Shown piece by piece: positions 1 to 7,376 of a stretch of 20,313 bases of DNA. The DNA is taken from contig CAYOVG010000089.1 in the NCBI GenBank assembly GCA_964407285.1, positions 1-20,313 on the forward strand. Direction: 5' to 3'. Source of the DNA: CAYOVG01 sp964407285. Its GTDB lineage: Bacteria > Desulfobacterota > Syntrophobacteria > Syntrophobacterales > Syntrophobacteraceae. The number at the start of each line of letters is the position of its first letter. The stretch's first letter is position 1. Position numbers and translations under genes: made by a program. The notes under the pieces are model-generated. The model saw only the letters and a program-made list of their open reading frames with translations, was not told the DNA's origin and did no database searches.

Positions 1-30
1 GTGCGGGATGCGGTCTCTTTCTTGTCGTCG

Positions 31-73
31 GGCCGCTGTCCTCACTCCAATGTGTGGGATAGCGGCCTTTTTT
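31..73 (+). terminator. Rho-independent terminator of an upstream gene
   Basis: A 7-bp GC-rich stem (ggccgct at 31-37, agcggcc at 61-67) is followed directly by six T residues (68-73). The interior (about 38-60) can pair further with one bulge. This is a textbook intrinsic terminator reading on the plus strand. It must end a transcript that begins outside the window, and it argues against translation starts at 8 or 50 for the following gene. Confidence 0.75.
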
Positions 74-139
74 GTTGCCCGGAAAATCGGGCCGGAGCAG
101 GCCAAAGCGTTGACTCCTCTTGATGTGGAGGGCGTTGGT

Positions 140-631
140 TTGTTTGAGACGGTACAGATCCAGGTCTTGATTTTCGACACAGATCGCGCTTTTCGCCGCA
201 ATGTTTCCGAACGGCTGCACATTGAAGGCTTTACGATCTTCGAAGCGGGTGATGAAACGGAAGCGACGGGCGTCGCGCTGAACCGCAATATCGACGTCGT
301 TCTCCTGGGGGCGAGGGGGGCCACCCAAAGCGGACTGGAGTTTCTCAAGTTCATAAAGCAAAACCGGCCTTTGACCGAGGTTATCCTCATGACCCCGCTC
401 GATGAGCATTCGTTGTTCGGCTCCATCGAAGCAATGAAACTGGGGGCTTTCGACGACCTTATCGTCCCGTTCGATATCGAAACGCTGCTCGGCCGGGTCT
501 TTGCGGCGGGGAGGCTGAAGAAGGAAAACGAGGAGAAAATGTGGCTCCACTCTCTCCGTGGAAAAGAGAAAAGACTCGAGTCCGAGGCCGTTGAACTCGA
601 AGCGTGGGGAAAAAAATCGAGCGGCAGATGA
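140..631 (+). CDS. Degenerate receiver-domain (pseudo-receiver) protein
   Basis: This 163-residue protein has the CheY-like beta/alpha fold pattern over about residues 8-125 and a charged helical tail rich in Lys and Glu. The start is chosen as TTG at 140 because GGAGGG at 127-132 lies 7 nt upstream, and because ATG codons at 8 and 50 precede or sit inside a terminator. Key receiver residues are altered. The strand-3 phospho-acceptor Asp is Gly57 (VVLLGARG), the conserved strand-5 Lys is Val109 (LIVPFD), and only part of the acidic pair remains (FDTD). The switch Thr85 is kept. Family knowledge says such a domain cannot be phosphorylated in the usual way, so it probably acts through binding or is regulated differently. 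It resembles the two intact receivers downstream at 2911 and 7377, especially in the MKLGAFD segment. The partner is unknown. It converges on the minus-strand NifX-like gene with about 20 nt between them. Confidence 0.8.
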   Translation: MFETVQIQVLIFDTDRAFRRNVSERLHIEGFTIFEAGDETEATGVALNRNIDVVLLGARGATQSGLEFLKFIKQNRPLTEVILMTPLDEHSLFGSIEAMKLGAFDDLIVPFDIETLLGRVFAAGRLKKENEEKMWLHSLRGKEKRLESEAVELEAWGKKSSGR

Positions 632-652
632 AAGGGAACGGAGGATGGGGTC

Positions 653-1027
653 TCAAAACGCCCGGGTCTTCGCATCCCGGGGGGCCGGGTCTTTGCGCTG
701 GACGATATCGCCGCTCCGGAGCCCGCCCTCGGCAAGGCGTTCCAGCACGTCCCTGTAGTCTCCTATGACCGAATCCAGTACGACCACCCTTTTCCAGGTG
801 AGGTATTGATAGTATTCCTCTTCGATGCCTCCGCAGACTACCACCTGGATGCTCTCGGTGACGACCATGTGGCAGAGCGCTTCGGCCGAAGCCCGGGGAA
901 GAACCATCAGCCTTTCTTCCCGCGCCTTCCCGTCCTCTCCGATGAAGGCGATCAGGATTTCCGACGCCAGATCGAACCGGGGGGTCACTTCGTTGCCATG
1001 AAGGCAGATAAGCACCTTCTTCGCCAT
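653..1027 (-). CDS. NifX/NifB-type dinitrogenase iron-molybdenum cofactor domain protein
   Basis: This 124-residue protein matches the small NifX-like fold (PF02579 type). It opens with a beta strand (KKVLICLHG), then the family's T-P-R-F-D motif near residues 15-19, and has VVVCGGIEEEYYQYL in the middle. Members bind iron-sulfur or FeMo-cofactor precursors in nitrogenase biology, but many stand-alone copies occur outside nif clusters in anaerobes with no defined role, and no nif gene is visible here. The ATG at 1027 has AAAGGA about 10 nt upstream. The gene lies 68 nt downstream of the sigma-54 activator on the same strand, so the two are probably co-transcribed, and the small protein could be a ligand- or redox-responsive partner of the activator (inference). 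The last about 20 residues are charged and not part of the fold. Confidence 0.8.
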   Translation of the reverse strand: MAKKVLICLHGNEVTPRFDLASEILIAFIGEDGKAREERLMVLPRASAEALCHMVVTESIQVVVCGGIEEEYYQYLTWKRVVVLDSVIGDYRDVLERLAEGGLRSGDIVQRKDPAPRDAKTRAF

Positions 1028-1095
1028 TGTACGGCCGTCCTTTCTTCCGGCGGGACTCGCGGGCCGGAACGGAACCCGGCCCGCAACCGGCTTCC

Positions 1096-2631
1096 CTACG
1101 CATCTATCCCGTATTGCGCCATCTTCCTGTAAAGCTTGCTTCTGCTCCAGCCGAGAATGGCCGCGGCCTTGTTTCGCCTGCCCTGCGCCTTTACGATGGC
1201 GTCCACGATCATCTTGCGCTCGATGGCGGGCCACTCCAGCTCAGGTCCCTTCTCTTCCCGCGCCTTGAGTATGGCGTCGAGGATAATCCGTCTCTCAATG
1301 GCCGCACGGTCCACCATGTCCTCCCTTGCTTCCCGCTCCCCCGGTGGGGACGCGGCCGGCTCCTCCGCCGCGTCTTCTTTCGGCGGGTCTTCCGAACCGG
1401 GGTTCGTGAGATAGGCGGGAAGGTGTTCCGGTTGGAGTTGGTCCTCCCGGCACACGTTGGCCGCGAACTCCACGATGTTTTTGAGTTCCCTTACGTTGCC
1501 GGGGTACGAGTAGGCGAGAAGAATATGGAGCGCGTCGGTGGAGAAACCCTTGATGGGCTTTTTGAACCTGGAGACGAATGTGTGCAGAAAATGGTCGAGG
1601 AGAAGGCGCACATCGTCTTTGCGCTCCCGCAAGGGGGGCAGGTGCATGCGAACGACATTCAGCCGGAAGAGAAGGTCCTCCCGGAACGAGCCCTCTTTCA
1701 CCATCCGTTCGAGGTTGCGGTGGGTTGCGGCGATCACTCTCACGTCGCACAGGAACCCCTTCGTGCTTCCCAAGGGATAGACGACCCTGTCGTCGAGGAA
1801 GGTGAGGAGCTTCACCTGCAGGGGAAGGGGCAGGTCGCCGATTTCGGTGAGAAAGAGCGTGCCGTTGTGCGCCATGCGAAAGCGGCCGGGTTTGCTCTCG
1901 ACCGCTCCCGTGAACGCCCCCTTCTGGTGGCCGAAGAGCTCCGATTCGAGCAGGGTTGCCGGCAGCGCCCCGCAGTTGACCTTGATGAAGGGAGCTTTCG
2001 CGCGGGGGGAGCCCTGGTGGATGGCTTCCGCAACCAGGTCCTTGCCCGTACCCGTCTCTCCGGTGAGGAGCACCGACGAGTCGGATTGGGCGATCATGGG
2101 CAGGAACCGATAGAGTTGCTCCATCTGAGGGCTTCTGCCGATAATCTGGCCGAACGTGTACGCTCCTTCGGTTTTTCCGGACAGGGCCTGAAGCATCCGG
2201 ATATCTTCAACGGTCTCGAAGAAGCCGACGGCATTTCCCTGTTCGTCCCTTATGGGAGTGAAGGTGGTCCGCACCGGAATTTTCCGGCGCTCGCGATTGA
2301 TTATGTCGCCTTCGACACACACCGTGCCCGATCCGTGGCTCATGGCGAGAGCGGGGCACTTTCCCAGGCAGATGTCGCCGCGCAGGACGTGCCGGCACGC
2401 GATGGCTTTTGCCGCCTTGCGGTCGAATCCGGTCAGCGCTTCCATGGCCCGGTTGAGCAGGACGACGCGCCGCTCGGAATCCATTACGGCGATCCCCAGG
2501 GGGATCTCGTCGATGATAAAGGGCAGCACCGCGGGGAGGTCCAAAGGGTCGGAGGTATGTTGGGGGTCGGCATTGTTCATTTTTTCAATCATGGGCTTCT
2601 CTTTTCCGAGCCGGTGAACGAGTCCGGGCAT
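1096..2631 (-). CDS. Sigma-54-dependent transcriptional activator (PAS-AAA-Fis)
   Basis: This bacterial enhancer-binding protein has up to 511 residues. A PAS sensor spans about residues 36-148, the AAA+ domain 161-400 and a Fis-type helix-turn-helix 475-508. Visible motifs are Walker A GETGTGKD (191-198), the sigma-54 contact loop GAFTGA (238-243), and FREDLLFRLN (317-326), which includes the arginine-finger region. Walker B reads GTLFLTEIG, with Thr262 where the family has Asp. The PAS domain carries four cysteines (79, 88, 92, 105; C-X8-C-X3-C-X12-C), suggesting redox or metal sensing. There is no receiver domain, so control is by ligand through PAS. Before the HTH, a 25-residue segment is imperfectly duplicated (about 443-492). 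The start is uncertain: ATG at 2631 has only a weak GGGGA, and ATG at 2592 or 2580 is possible. It is divergent from a near-consensus sigma-54 promoter at 2814, its likely target. Confidence 0.93.
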   Translation of the reverse strand: MPGLVHRLGKEKPMIEKMNNADPQHTSDPLDLPAVLPFIIDEIPLGIAVMDSERRVVLLNRAMEALTGFDRKAAKAIACRHVLRGDICLGKCPALAMSHGSGTVCVEGDIINRERRKIPVRTTFTPIRDEQGNAVGFFETVEDIRMLQALSGKTEGAYTFGQIIGRSPQMEQLYRFLPMIAQSDSSVLLTGETGTGKDLVAEAIHQGSPRAKAPFIKVNCGALPATLLESELFGHQKGAFTGAVESKPGRFRMAHNGTLFLTEIGDLPLPLQVKLLTFLDDRVVYPLGSTKGFLCDVRVIAATHRNLERMVKEGSFREDLLFRLNVVRMHLPPLRERKDDVRLLLDHFLHTFVSRFKKPIKGFSTDALHILLAYSYPGNVRELKNIVEFAANVCREDQLQPEHLPAYLTNPGSEDPPKEDAAEEPAASPPGEREAREDMVDRAAIERRIILDAILKAREEKGPELEWPAIERKMIVDAIVKAQGRRNKAAAILGWSRSKLYRKMAQYGIDA

Positions 2632-2717
2632 GAGACGGTCCCCGCGGGAGTATAGTCGAAGCTCCGGCTCATTCGAACGACGGGGATCGTTTTGTCCCGC
2701 TTTGTATCATAGTAAGG

Positions 2718-2727
2718 CAAATTTGCA
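2718..2727. promoter_or_regulatory. 10-bp palindrome, candidate activator site
   Basis: GCAAATTTGC is a perfect 10-bp palindrome about 95 bp upstream of the sigma-54 promoter, within the distance at which enhancer-binding proteins normally bind. No second copy was seen nearby. Assignment as a binding site for the divergent activator is inference from position only. Confidence 0.25.
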
Positions 2728-2813
2728 AGGGTTTGTTCTTCTCCGCTTCTATTTTTCGATACCCTCGAAACCTGCGATCCCCTAAGTTATTGCATTTACT
2801 GGCAGTGGCCGGA

Positions 2814-2828
2814 TGGCACGCTCGTTGC
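2814..2828 (+). promoter_or_regulatory. Sigma-54 (-24/-12) promoter
   Basis: TGGCACG (2814-2820), a 4-nt spacer and TTGC (2825-2828) match the sigma-54 consensus TGGCACG-N4-TTGC exactly, with the GG and GC cores correctly spaced. Transcription should begin near 2840, giving a leader of about 70 nt before the receiver gene at 2911. The divergent neighbour encodes a sigma-54 activator. Together these strongly suggest activator control of the operon at 2911-7811. Confidence 0.85.
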
Positions 2829-2910
2829 CGTTGAAGGCGATTGTACCACGAATCACAAGTCCGCGGGTCCGCAAATCGAAGGACGATAAGCCATGAAAGG
2901 AGATTGGTTC

Positions 2911-3342
2911 ATGAAGATCAAGGTGCTTTTGGTGGACGATGAGAGGGAATTCGTCGATGCGCTGGCTCAACGGCTGGAGATTCGGGACTTCGAGGTCGGC
3001 AGGTCGTTCAGCGCCGACGAGGCCCTCGAGCGAATCGGCGGCGAGGAGGTAGACGTTGTCGTTCTCGATGTCCTGATGCCGGGCAAGGACGGCGTCGCCG
3101 CGCTACGGGAGATCAAGCAGTCAAAGCCCCTCGTCGAAGTCATCATGCTCACGGGAAACGCCACGGTGCAATCGGCTGTCGATGGCCTCAAGCTCGGCGC
3201 CTGCGACTACCTCATGAAGCCTGTCGAAACGGGGGACCTCATCGAAAAGATCGCCCTGGCCTACAAGCGCAAAGCTGAAAAGGAGGAGCGCATCCGTCGG
3301 GCGCATATCGAGAAAATCATGCTGGAGCGGGGATGGGATTAG
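2911..3342 (+). CDS. Stand-alone response-regulator receiver protein
   Basis: This 143-residue single-domain receiver has all catalytic residues: acidic pair Asp9-Asp10, phospho-acceptor Asp53 (VVVLDVLMPG), switch Thr81 and Lys103 (YLMKPV). After the domain is a charged helix of about 25 residues (KRKAEKEERIRR region) but no DNA-binding output domain, so it probably signals by protein contact. The start is ATG 2911 because AAGGAG at 2897-2902 sits 8 nt upstream; an ATG at 2893 precedes that site. It is the first gene after the sigma-54 promoter and is followed 62 nt later by the DASS transporter. It is paralogous to the receiver at 7377, sharing VEVIMLTG, ATV and DYLMKP. No cognate kinase is in the window. 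Confidence 0.93.
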   Translation: MKIKVLLVDDEREFVDALAQRLEIRDFEVGRSFSADEALERIGGEEVDVVVLDVLMPGKDGVAALREIKQSKPLVEVIMLTGNATVQSAVDGLKLGACDYLMKPVETGDLIEKIALAYKRKAEKEERIRRAHIEKIMLERGWD

Positions 3343-3404
3343 ACCGGATCGGACGGAATCGGAGTGTTCACGTGAACGTGCAAAATCAGAAAGGAGCAGT
3401 AGTC

Positions 3405-4940
3405 ATGGCGGAACAGGCTGGAAACATGCCGGTAGGCGCCGCGGGCCTGCGCGAGATGGCCGAAGGGAACGTCGCGGCGGTCAGGAAGCGGACTTACGAC
3501 TGGAAGAGGATTTTCTTCATTGTGCTGGGACTTGCATTCTTTTTCATCTTTTACTGTATGAACGACCTGCCCGATGCCGTGGACCCTTCCGGCAAGCACT
3601 TTCCCCTTCCCTCTCAGGGCAGGATGGCCATAGGGCTCTTTCTCATGGCCGCGGTCTGGTGGATTTTCGAGGTGATGCCCATCGGCGCCACCGCCATCGC
3701 CATCGGGCTCTTCCAGGTCATCTTCATGATTCGTCCGGCGGATGCGGCCCTGAAGGACTTCTTCGACCCATCCGTCTGGTTCATATTCGGCTCGGTGGTG
3801 ATGGGGCTGGCCTTCGCCCACTCCGGTCTCACGAAACGCATGGCCTATAAGATGCTCGGCGTCGTGGGGGAGAACACGAACTTCATCCTGCTCGGCACTT
3901 TCCTCGTCGTCGCGGGCATGACGCTGCTCATGGCCCACACGGCGGTGGCCGCGGCCATGTTCCCGCTGCTGATGACCATTCATTCCCTCTACACCGATTC
4001 GGACAAGCCCACCAAATTCGGCAAGGGACTGTTCGTCGGCATGGCCTGGGCCGCGGGCGCGGGATCGATCATCACCTTCCTGGGTTCGGCGCGGGCGGTG
4101 GCGGGCGCCGGCATGTTCAAGAAGTTCACCGGGGGCCGGGAGATCGGCTTTTTCGAACTTACCTGGTACATGCTCCCCCTGGGAATCCTCATGGTCTTCC
4201 TTGTCTGGGTCGTCGTGATCTTTTGCTTCAAGCCGGAGAGGTCCCATATCGAGGGATTGCGGGAAAGGGTCGCCGGTCTCGCCGGAAACATGGGCCCCAT
4301 GAACTCCAGCGAAAAGTTCGTCCTGATCATGGTGGCGGTGGTGCTGGGACTCTTCATGATGAAATCCTTCTCTCCCATTCCCTTCTTCAAAGACATGGAC
4401 CGGGCGGCGATCATGATGGTTCCCGCACTGGCTTTCTTCATCGCCGAAACGCTCGGTGTGCGGGAAATGGAGGACATTCCCTGGAACATCATTCTCCTTT
4501 TCGGCGGGGCCATGAGCATCGGCTACTGCCTCTACGAGACCAAGGCCGCCGAATGGATGGCCGTGAGCTGGGTGAACTGGTTCCAGAGCGCCCCGTGGCT
4601 GCTCTTCGTGCTGGCCATCGCTTTTCTGGTCCTGTGCCTGACGAACTTCATCATGAATGTCGCGGCAATCGCCATCACGCTCCCCATTTCTCTGGTCATC
4701 GCCGGTTACCTGGGAGTGGCGCCGCACGTTATCTTCTTTGCGTCCCTGTCGGCCGCGGGCATGCCCTTCAACCTGCTCATAGGCGCCGCGCCGAACGCCA
4801 TAGCCTATGAGAGCAAACAGTTCACCACCGGGGAGTTTTTCGTGTACGGCTGTATTCCGAGCCTCGTTCTCATGGCCGTCCTGGCGGTCTTCTGCTACGT
4901 CGTCTGGCCGCTCATGGGCATGCCGGTGCTGCTCAGGTAA
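3405..4940 (+). CDS. DASS/SLC13-family anion symporter, divergent
   Basis: This 511-residue inner-membrane protein has about 11-12 hydrophobic segments after a 30-residue cytoplasmic N-terminus. Family features include FEVMPIGATAIAIGLFQ (88-104), WNIILLFGGAMSIG (360-373) and a late AAPNAIAYES segment (461-470). The DASS family imports dicarboxylates, sulfate or related anions with sodium. The two SNT sodium-site motifs of the family appear changed to AHT (177-179) and MNV (417-419), so ion coupling or substrate may differ. Substrate cannot be told from sequence. ATG 3405 has AAGGAG at 3391-3396; an upstream in-frame ATG at 3333 overlaps the preceding receiver gene and lacks support. It is the second gene of the putative sigma-54 operon. 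Confidence 0.88.
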   Translation: MAEQAGNMPVGAAGLREMAEGNVAAVRKRTYDWKRIFFIVLGLAFFFIFYCMNDLPDAVDPSGKHFPLPSQGRMAIGLFLMAAVWWIFEVMPIGATAIAIGLFQVIFMIRPADAALKDFFDPSVWFIFGSVVMGLAFAHSGLTKRMAYKMLGVVGENTNFILLGTFLVVAGMTLLMAHTAVAAAMFPLLMTIHSLYTDSDKPTKFGKGLFVGMAWAAGAGSIITFLGSARAVAGAGMFKKFTGGREIGFFELTWYMLPLGILMVFLVWVVVIFCFKPERSHIEGLRERVAGLAGNMGPMNSSEKFVLIMVAVVLGLFMMKSFSPIPFFKDMDRAAIMMVPALAFFIAETLGVREMEDIPWNIILLFGGAMSIGYCLYETKAAEWMAVSWVNWFQSAPWLLFVLAIAFLVLCLTNFIMNVAAIAITLPISLVIAGYLGVAPHVIFFASLSAAGMPFNLLIGAAPNAIAYESKQFTTGEFFVYGCIPSLVLMAVLAVFCYVVWPLMGMPVLLR

Positions 4941-5036
4941 GACCGGACGCTTCAGGTTGGGAAGGGTTCGGAATCGGCCGGCCCTCCCCCCGTCATCAAA
5001 TAAAGAAATATTGTTCGATCGGAGGGGATCTCTCAC

Positions 5037-6764
5037 ATGTATCTGATAAAGCGATTTTCACTGCTCGTTGTTGCGGCGCTCCTGGTCTCGGTTTTCTGCC
5101 TCGCATCTCCGGCCCCGGCGGAGCCGTTCGACCGGCTCACGGTGTCCGGGGCGCTTCTGAACGCCCAAAAGAAACCGATAAAGGACGCGGACATCGAGGT
5201 CCTGGTGAACGGCCGGGCGGTAAAGCCCATGGGGAAGGAGGAGGAAATCACCTCCGGCAGCAAGGGCGCTTTCTCGGTAACCTTTCAGTTGCCTCCGGGA
5301 ACGCTTCCCGACGCCAGGGTGGAGGTTCGGGCCCATAAGCCTTCCTGGGAGCCTCTCGAGCCCGTGCAGGTCAAAGTCGTCGATGCCGGCGCGGACGAAC
5401 AAGGGAACCGTCTCTTCGAGAGCGCCCGCAACTTCACCATGACCCGCGCCGTGACCCCCGCATTCTGGCTCGCCACCCTCATCCTGTTGGGGGTGTACGT
5501 CATCATCAGCTTCGAATGGATGCACCGGACCCTGGCGGCGCTGCTCGCCGCGGCCCTCATCCTTTTCATCACCTACACCTTGGGCAGCTTCAACGAATCC
5601 TTCTTCATTCTCTCCTTTGAGGACGCCATGGGGGCGGTGGACTTGAACGTCATCTTCCTGCTCCTGGGAATGATGATCTTCGTGGGGGTGCTCAAGAGGA
5701 CGGGCATGTTCCAGTTCCTGGCTTACAAAGCCTATGCCTGGACCAGGGGGAACGTCTTCATTCTCGCCTTCGTCCTCCAGTTTCTCACCGCGGTGATATC
5801 GGCCTTCCTGGACAACGTCACCACGATGCTCCTGGTTATCCCGGTAACGATCGAGATCGCGCTCACGCTCAGGGTCCATCCCCTGACATTTCTCATCCCT
5901 CAGACCTTTGCGTCCAACGTCGGCGGCACCGCGACCCTCATCGGCGACCCGCCCAACATTCTTATCGGCTCCTATACGGGGCTCACCTTCGGCCAGTTTG
6001 TCGGCAACCTGAGCTTCATCTGCTTTCTTTGCCTGATCGTTTCCTGTTTCTTCTTTTTATGGCGGCACAAGAAGGAATACATGAAGGCGGACGTCAAGGA
6101 CGTGGAGAAGACCGTCGCCCATCTGCGCGAGCAGTATAAGATTACCGACAAGAAGCTGATGATCCAGGGGCTCGTTCTCCTGGGATTCACCATCCTTCTC
6201 TTCGCCCTGCACGGGTTCATGCACATGCAGGTGTCGGTGGCGGCCCTGATCGGCTCCCTGCTTCTCCTGGCGGTCTCCAGGGTGGACATCGTGGAGATGC
6301 TGGAAAAAGAAGTGGAATGGCCCTCCTTGATGTTCTTCATAGGCCTTTTCGTGGTCATTGCCGGCGCTGAATCGACGGGGCTGATCCAGCAGATCGCCGA
6401 CGTGGTGCTCAAGGCGTCCCAGGGAAATCTCACCGTTGCCGTGGTCATGATCCTGTGGGTTTCGGCCATCGCCTCGGCATTCGTCGACAACATTCCGTTC
6501 ACGGCCACCATGTTGCCCATCGTGCTATTTTTGAGCGAGAGCTTCGGTCTGCCCAAAGACAACGTGCTTTGGTGGTCTCTCGCCCTGGGGGCATGTCTCG
6601 GCGGCAACGGCACCATGATCGGAGCCAGCGCCAACGTGGTCACGGTGGGAATGGCGGAAAAGGCGGGCTTCAGGATCTCTTTCACGGAATACATGAAGAT
6701 GTGCTGGTTGCCCATGATGATTACCGTCACCATGAGCATGATCTATCTGCTCGTTGCCTATTGA
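5037..6764 (+). CDS. ArsB/NhaD-type ion transporter with N-terminal periplasmic domain
   Basis: This 575-residue protein begins with a signal-like hydrophobic segment (residues 4-28), then a beta-rich region of about 110 residues (30-138) resembling a carboxypeptidase-regulatory or Ig-like domain, then about 11 membrane segments. The transport core has the inverted-repeat signatures of the ion-transporter (ArsB/NhaD/P-protein) superfamily: FLDNVTTM (257-264) with GGTATLIGDPPN (296-307), and in the second half AFVDNIPFTATMLP with GGNGTMIGASANVV. Family members move sodium/protons, arsenite or organic anions; the substrate here is not identifiable. ATG 5037 has GGAGGGG about 9 nt upstream. It follows the DASS gene by 96 nt and precedes the UspA-like gene by 63 nt, all on one strand. 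Two different transporters side by side suggest one physiological purpose such as anion uptake with ion balance (inference). Confidence 0.9.
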   Translation: MYLIKRFSLLVVAALLVSVFCLASPAPAEPFDRLTVSGALLNAQKKPIKDADIEVLVNGRAVKPMGKEEEITSGSKGAFSVTFQLPPGTLPDARVEVRAHKPSWEPLEPVQVKVVDAGADEQGNRLFESARNFTMTRAVTPAFWLATLILLGVYVIISFEWMHRTLAALLAAALILFITYTLGSFNESFFILSFEDAMGAVDLNVIFLLLGMMIFVGVLKRTGMFQFLAYKAYAWTRGNVFILAFVLQFLTAVISAFLDNVTTMLLVIPVTIEIALTLRVHPLTFLIPQTFASNVGGTATLIGDPPNILIGSYTGLTFGQFVGNLSFICFLCLIVSCFFFLWRHKKEYMKADVKDVEKTVAHLREQYKITDKKLMIQGLVLLGFTILLFALHGFMHMQVSVAALIGSLLLLAVSRVDIVEMLEKEVEWPSLMFFIGLFVVIAGAESTGLIQQIADVVLKASQGNLTVAVVMILWVSAIASAFVDNIPFTATMLPIVLFLSESFGLPKDNVLWWSLALGACLGGNGTMIGASANVVTVGMAEKAGFRISFTEYMKMCWLPMMITVTMSMIYLLVAY

Positions 6765-6827
6765 TGACGGGGCGGCGCATCCATTCGAAATCGATGAACG
6801 CGCAACAATTCTCTTAGGAGCGGTACC

Positions 6828-7268
6828 ATGACATACACAAGCATCGTCTGCGGAGTAACCGGATCGGCCCATTCTCAAAAAGCAGCCCTGGAAGCCGCGG
6901 CGCTTGCAAAGCGGCACAATGCGAGACTCACTTACGTCTACGCGGTGGACGCCGGCTTTCTTAAAGGCAGTGTCGGAGGAATGGCGACCGGTATTGCGGA
7001 AGAGGGACTCGCCCATCTCGGCGCTCACATACTGGACTACGCCGAACAACTCGCTCAATCGCAGGGAGCGGCTCCGAAGAAGGTCGTCCGGAGCGGGTCC
7101 GTTCTGGAAGTTCTCAAGCAGGTCCTCCTGGAAGAGAAAGCGGATCTCCTGGTCCTGGGCCATGAGAACAGGACGTTTTTCGAGAAGGCCCTGTACAAGG
7201 GCAGCGTGGAAGATCATATCGAGGAAATGAAAAAACAGACGGGTGCCGAGGTAACGGTGGTCCGGTAA
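6828..7268 (+). CDS. Universal stress protein (UspA) family
   Basis: This 146-residue protein has the UspA Rossmann-like pattern: an opening strand (TSIVCGVTGS), a long helix (KAALEAAALAKRH), strand LTYVYAVD, and near the C-terminus DLLVLGHENR and AEVTVVR. The nucleotide loop is degenerate. The usual G-X2-G-X9-G(S/T) reads G111-HE-N114, with GS at 125-126 one residue out of register, and the early Asp of the fold is Thr11. ATP binding is therefore uncertain. ATG 6828 has AGGAG at 6816-6820, 7 nt upstream. UspA-like proteins often sit next to transporters and modulate them, and its position between an ion transporter and a receiver fits such a role (inference). Confidence 0.88.
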   Translation: MTYTSIVCGVTGSAHSQKAALEAAALAKRHNARLTYVYAVDAGFLKGSVGGMATGIAEEGLAHLGAHILDYAEQLAQSQGAAPKKVVRSGSVLEVLKQVLLEEKADLLVLGHENRTFFEKALYKGSVEDHIEEMKKQTGAEVTVVR

Positions 7269-7291
7269 TCGACGGCGGTCATCCATGGTCC

Positions 7292-7331
7292 GGCAGTCGG
7301 CTCGCAACCGGCGGCCGTCTTGCCGGCTGCC
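7292..7331. repeat. Imperfect inverted repeat between usp and the second receiver gene
   Basis: GGCAGTCGGC (7292-7301) pairs with GCCGGCTGCC (7322-7331) with one mismatch and a 20-nt GC-rich loop. There is no T-run, so it is not a clear terminator. It may shape or stabilise the operon mRNA between the two genes. Confidence 0.35.
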
Positions 7332-7376
7332 CTGGACTCGATTCATTTCTTGACGGCTGAACAGGAAGAAATACTC

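Noticed and set aside
653..720. GC-rich inverted repeat around the CCCGGG motifs as a terminator between convergent genes
   Set aside because: It lies inside the 3' coding end of the NifX-like gene and has no T-run on either strand.
1027..2655. Plus-strand open frame of 542 codons
   Set aside because: It lies antisense to the sigma-54 activator, whose AAA+ motifs are unmistakable. The plus-strand translation shows no recognisable domain and reflects GC-rich codon structure.
3339..5036. Minus-strand open frame of 565 codons
   Set aside because: It is antisense to the DASS transporter and very rich in His, Asp, Glu and Arg, as expected for the complement of membrane-protein codons.
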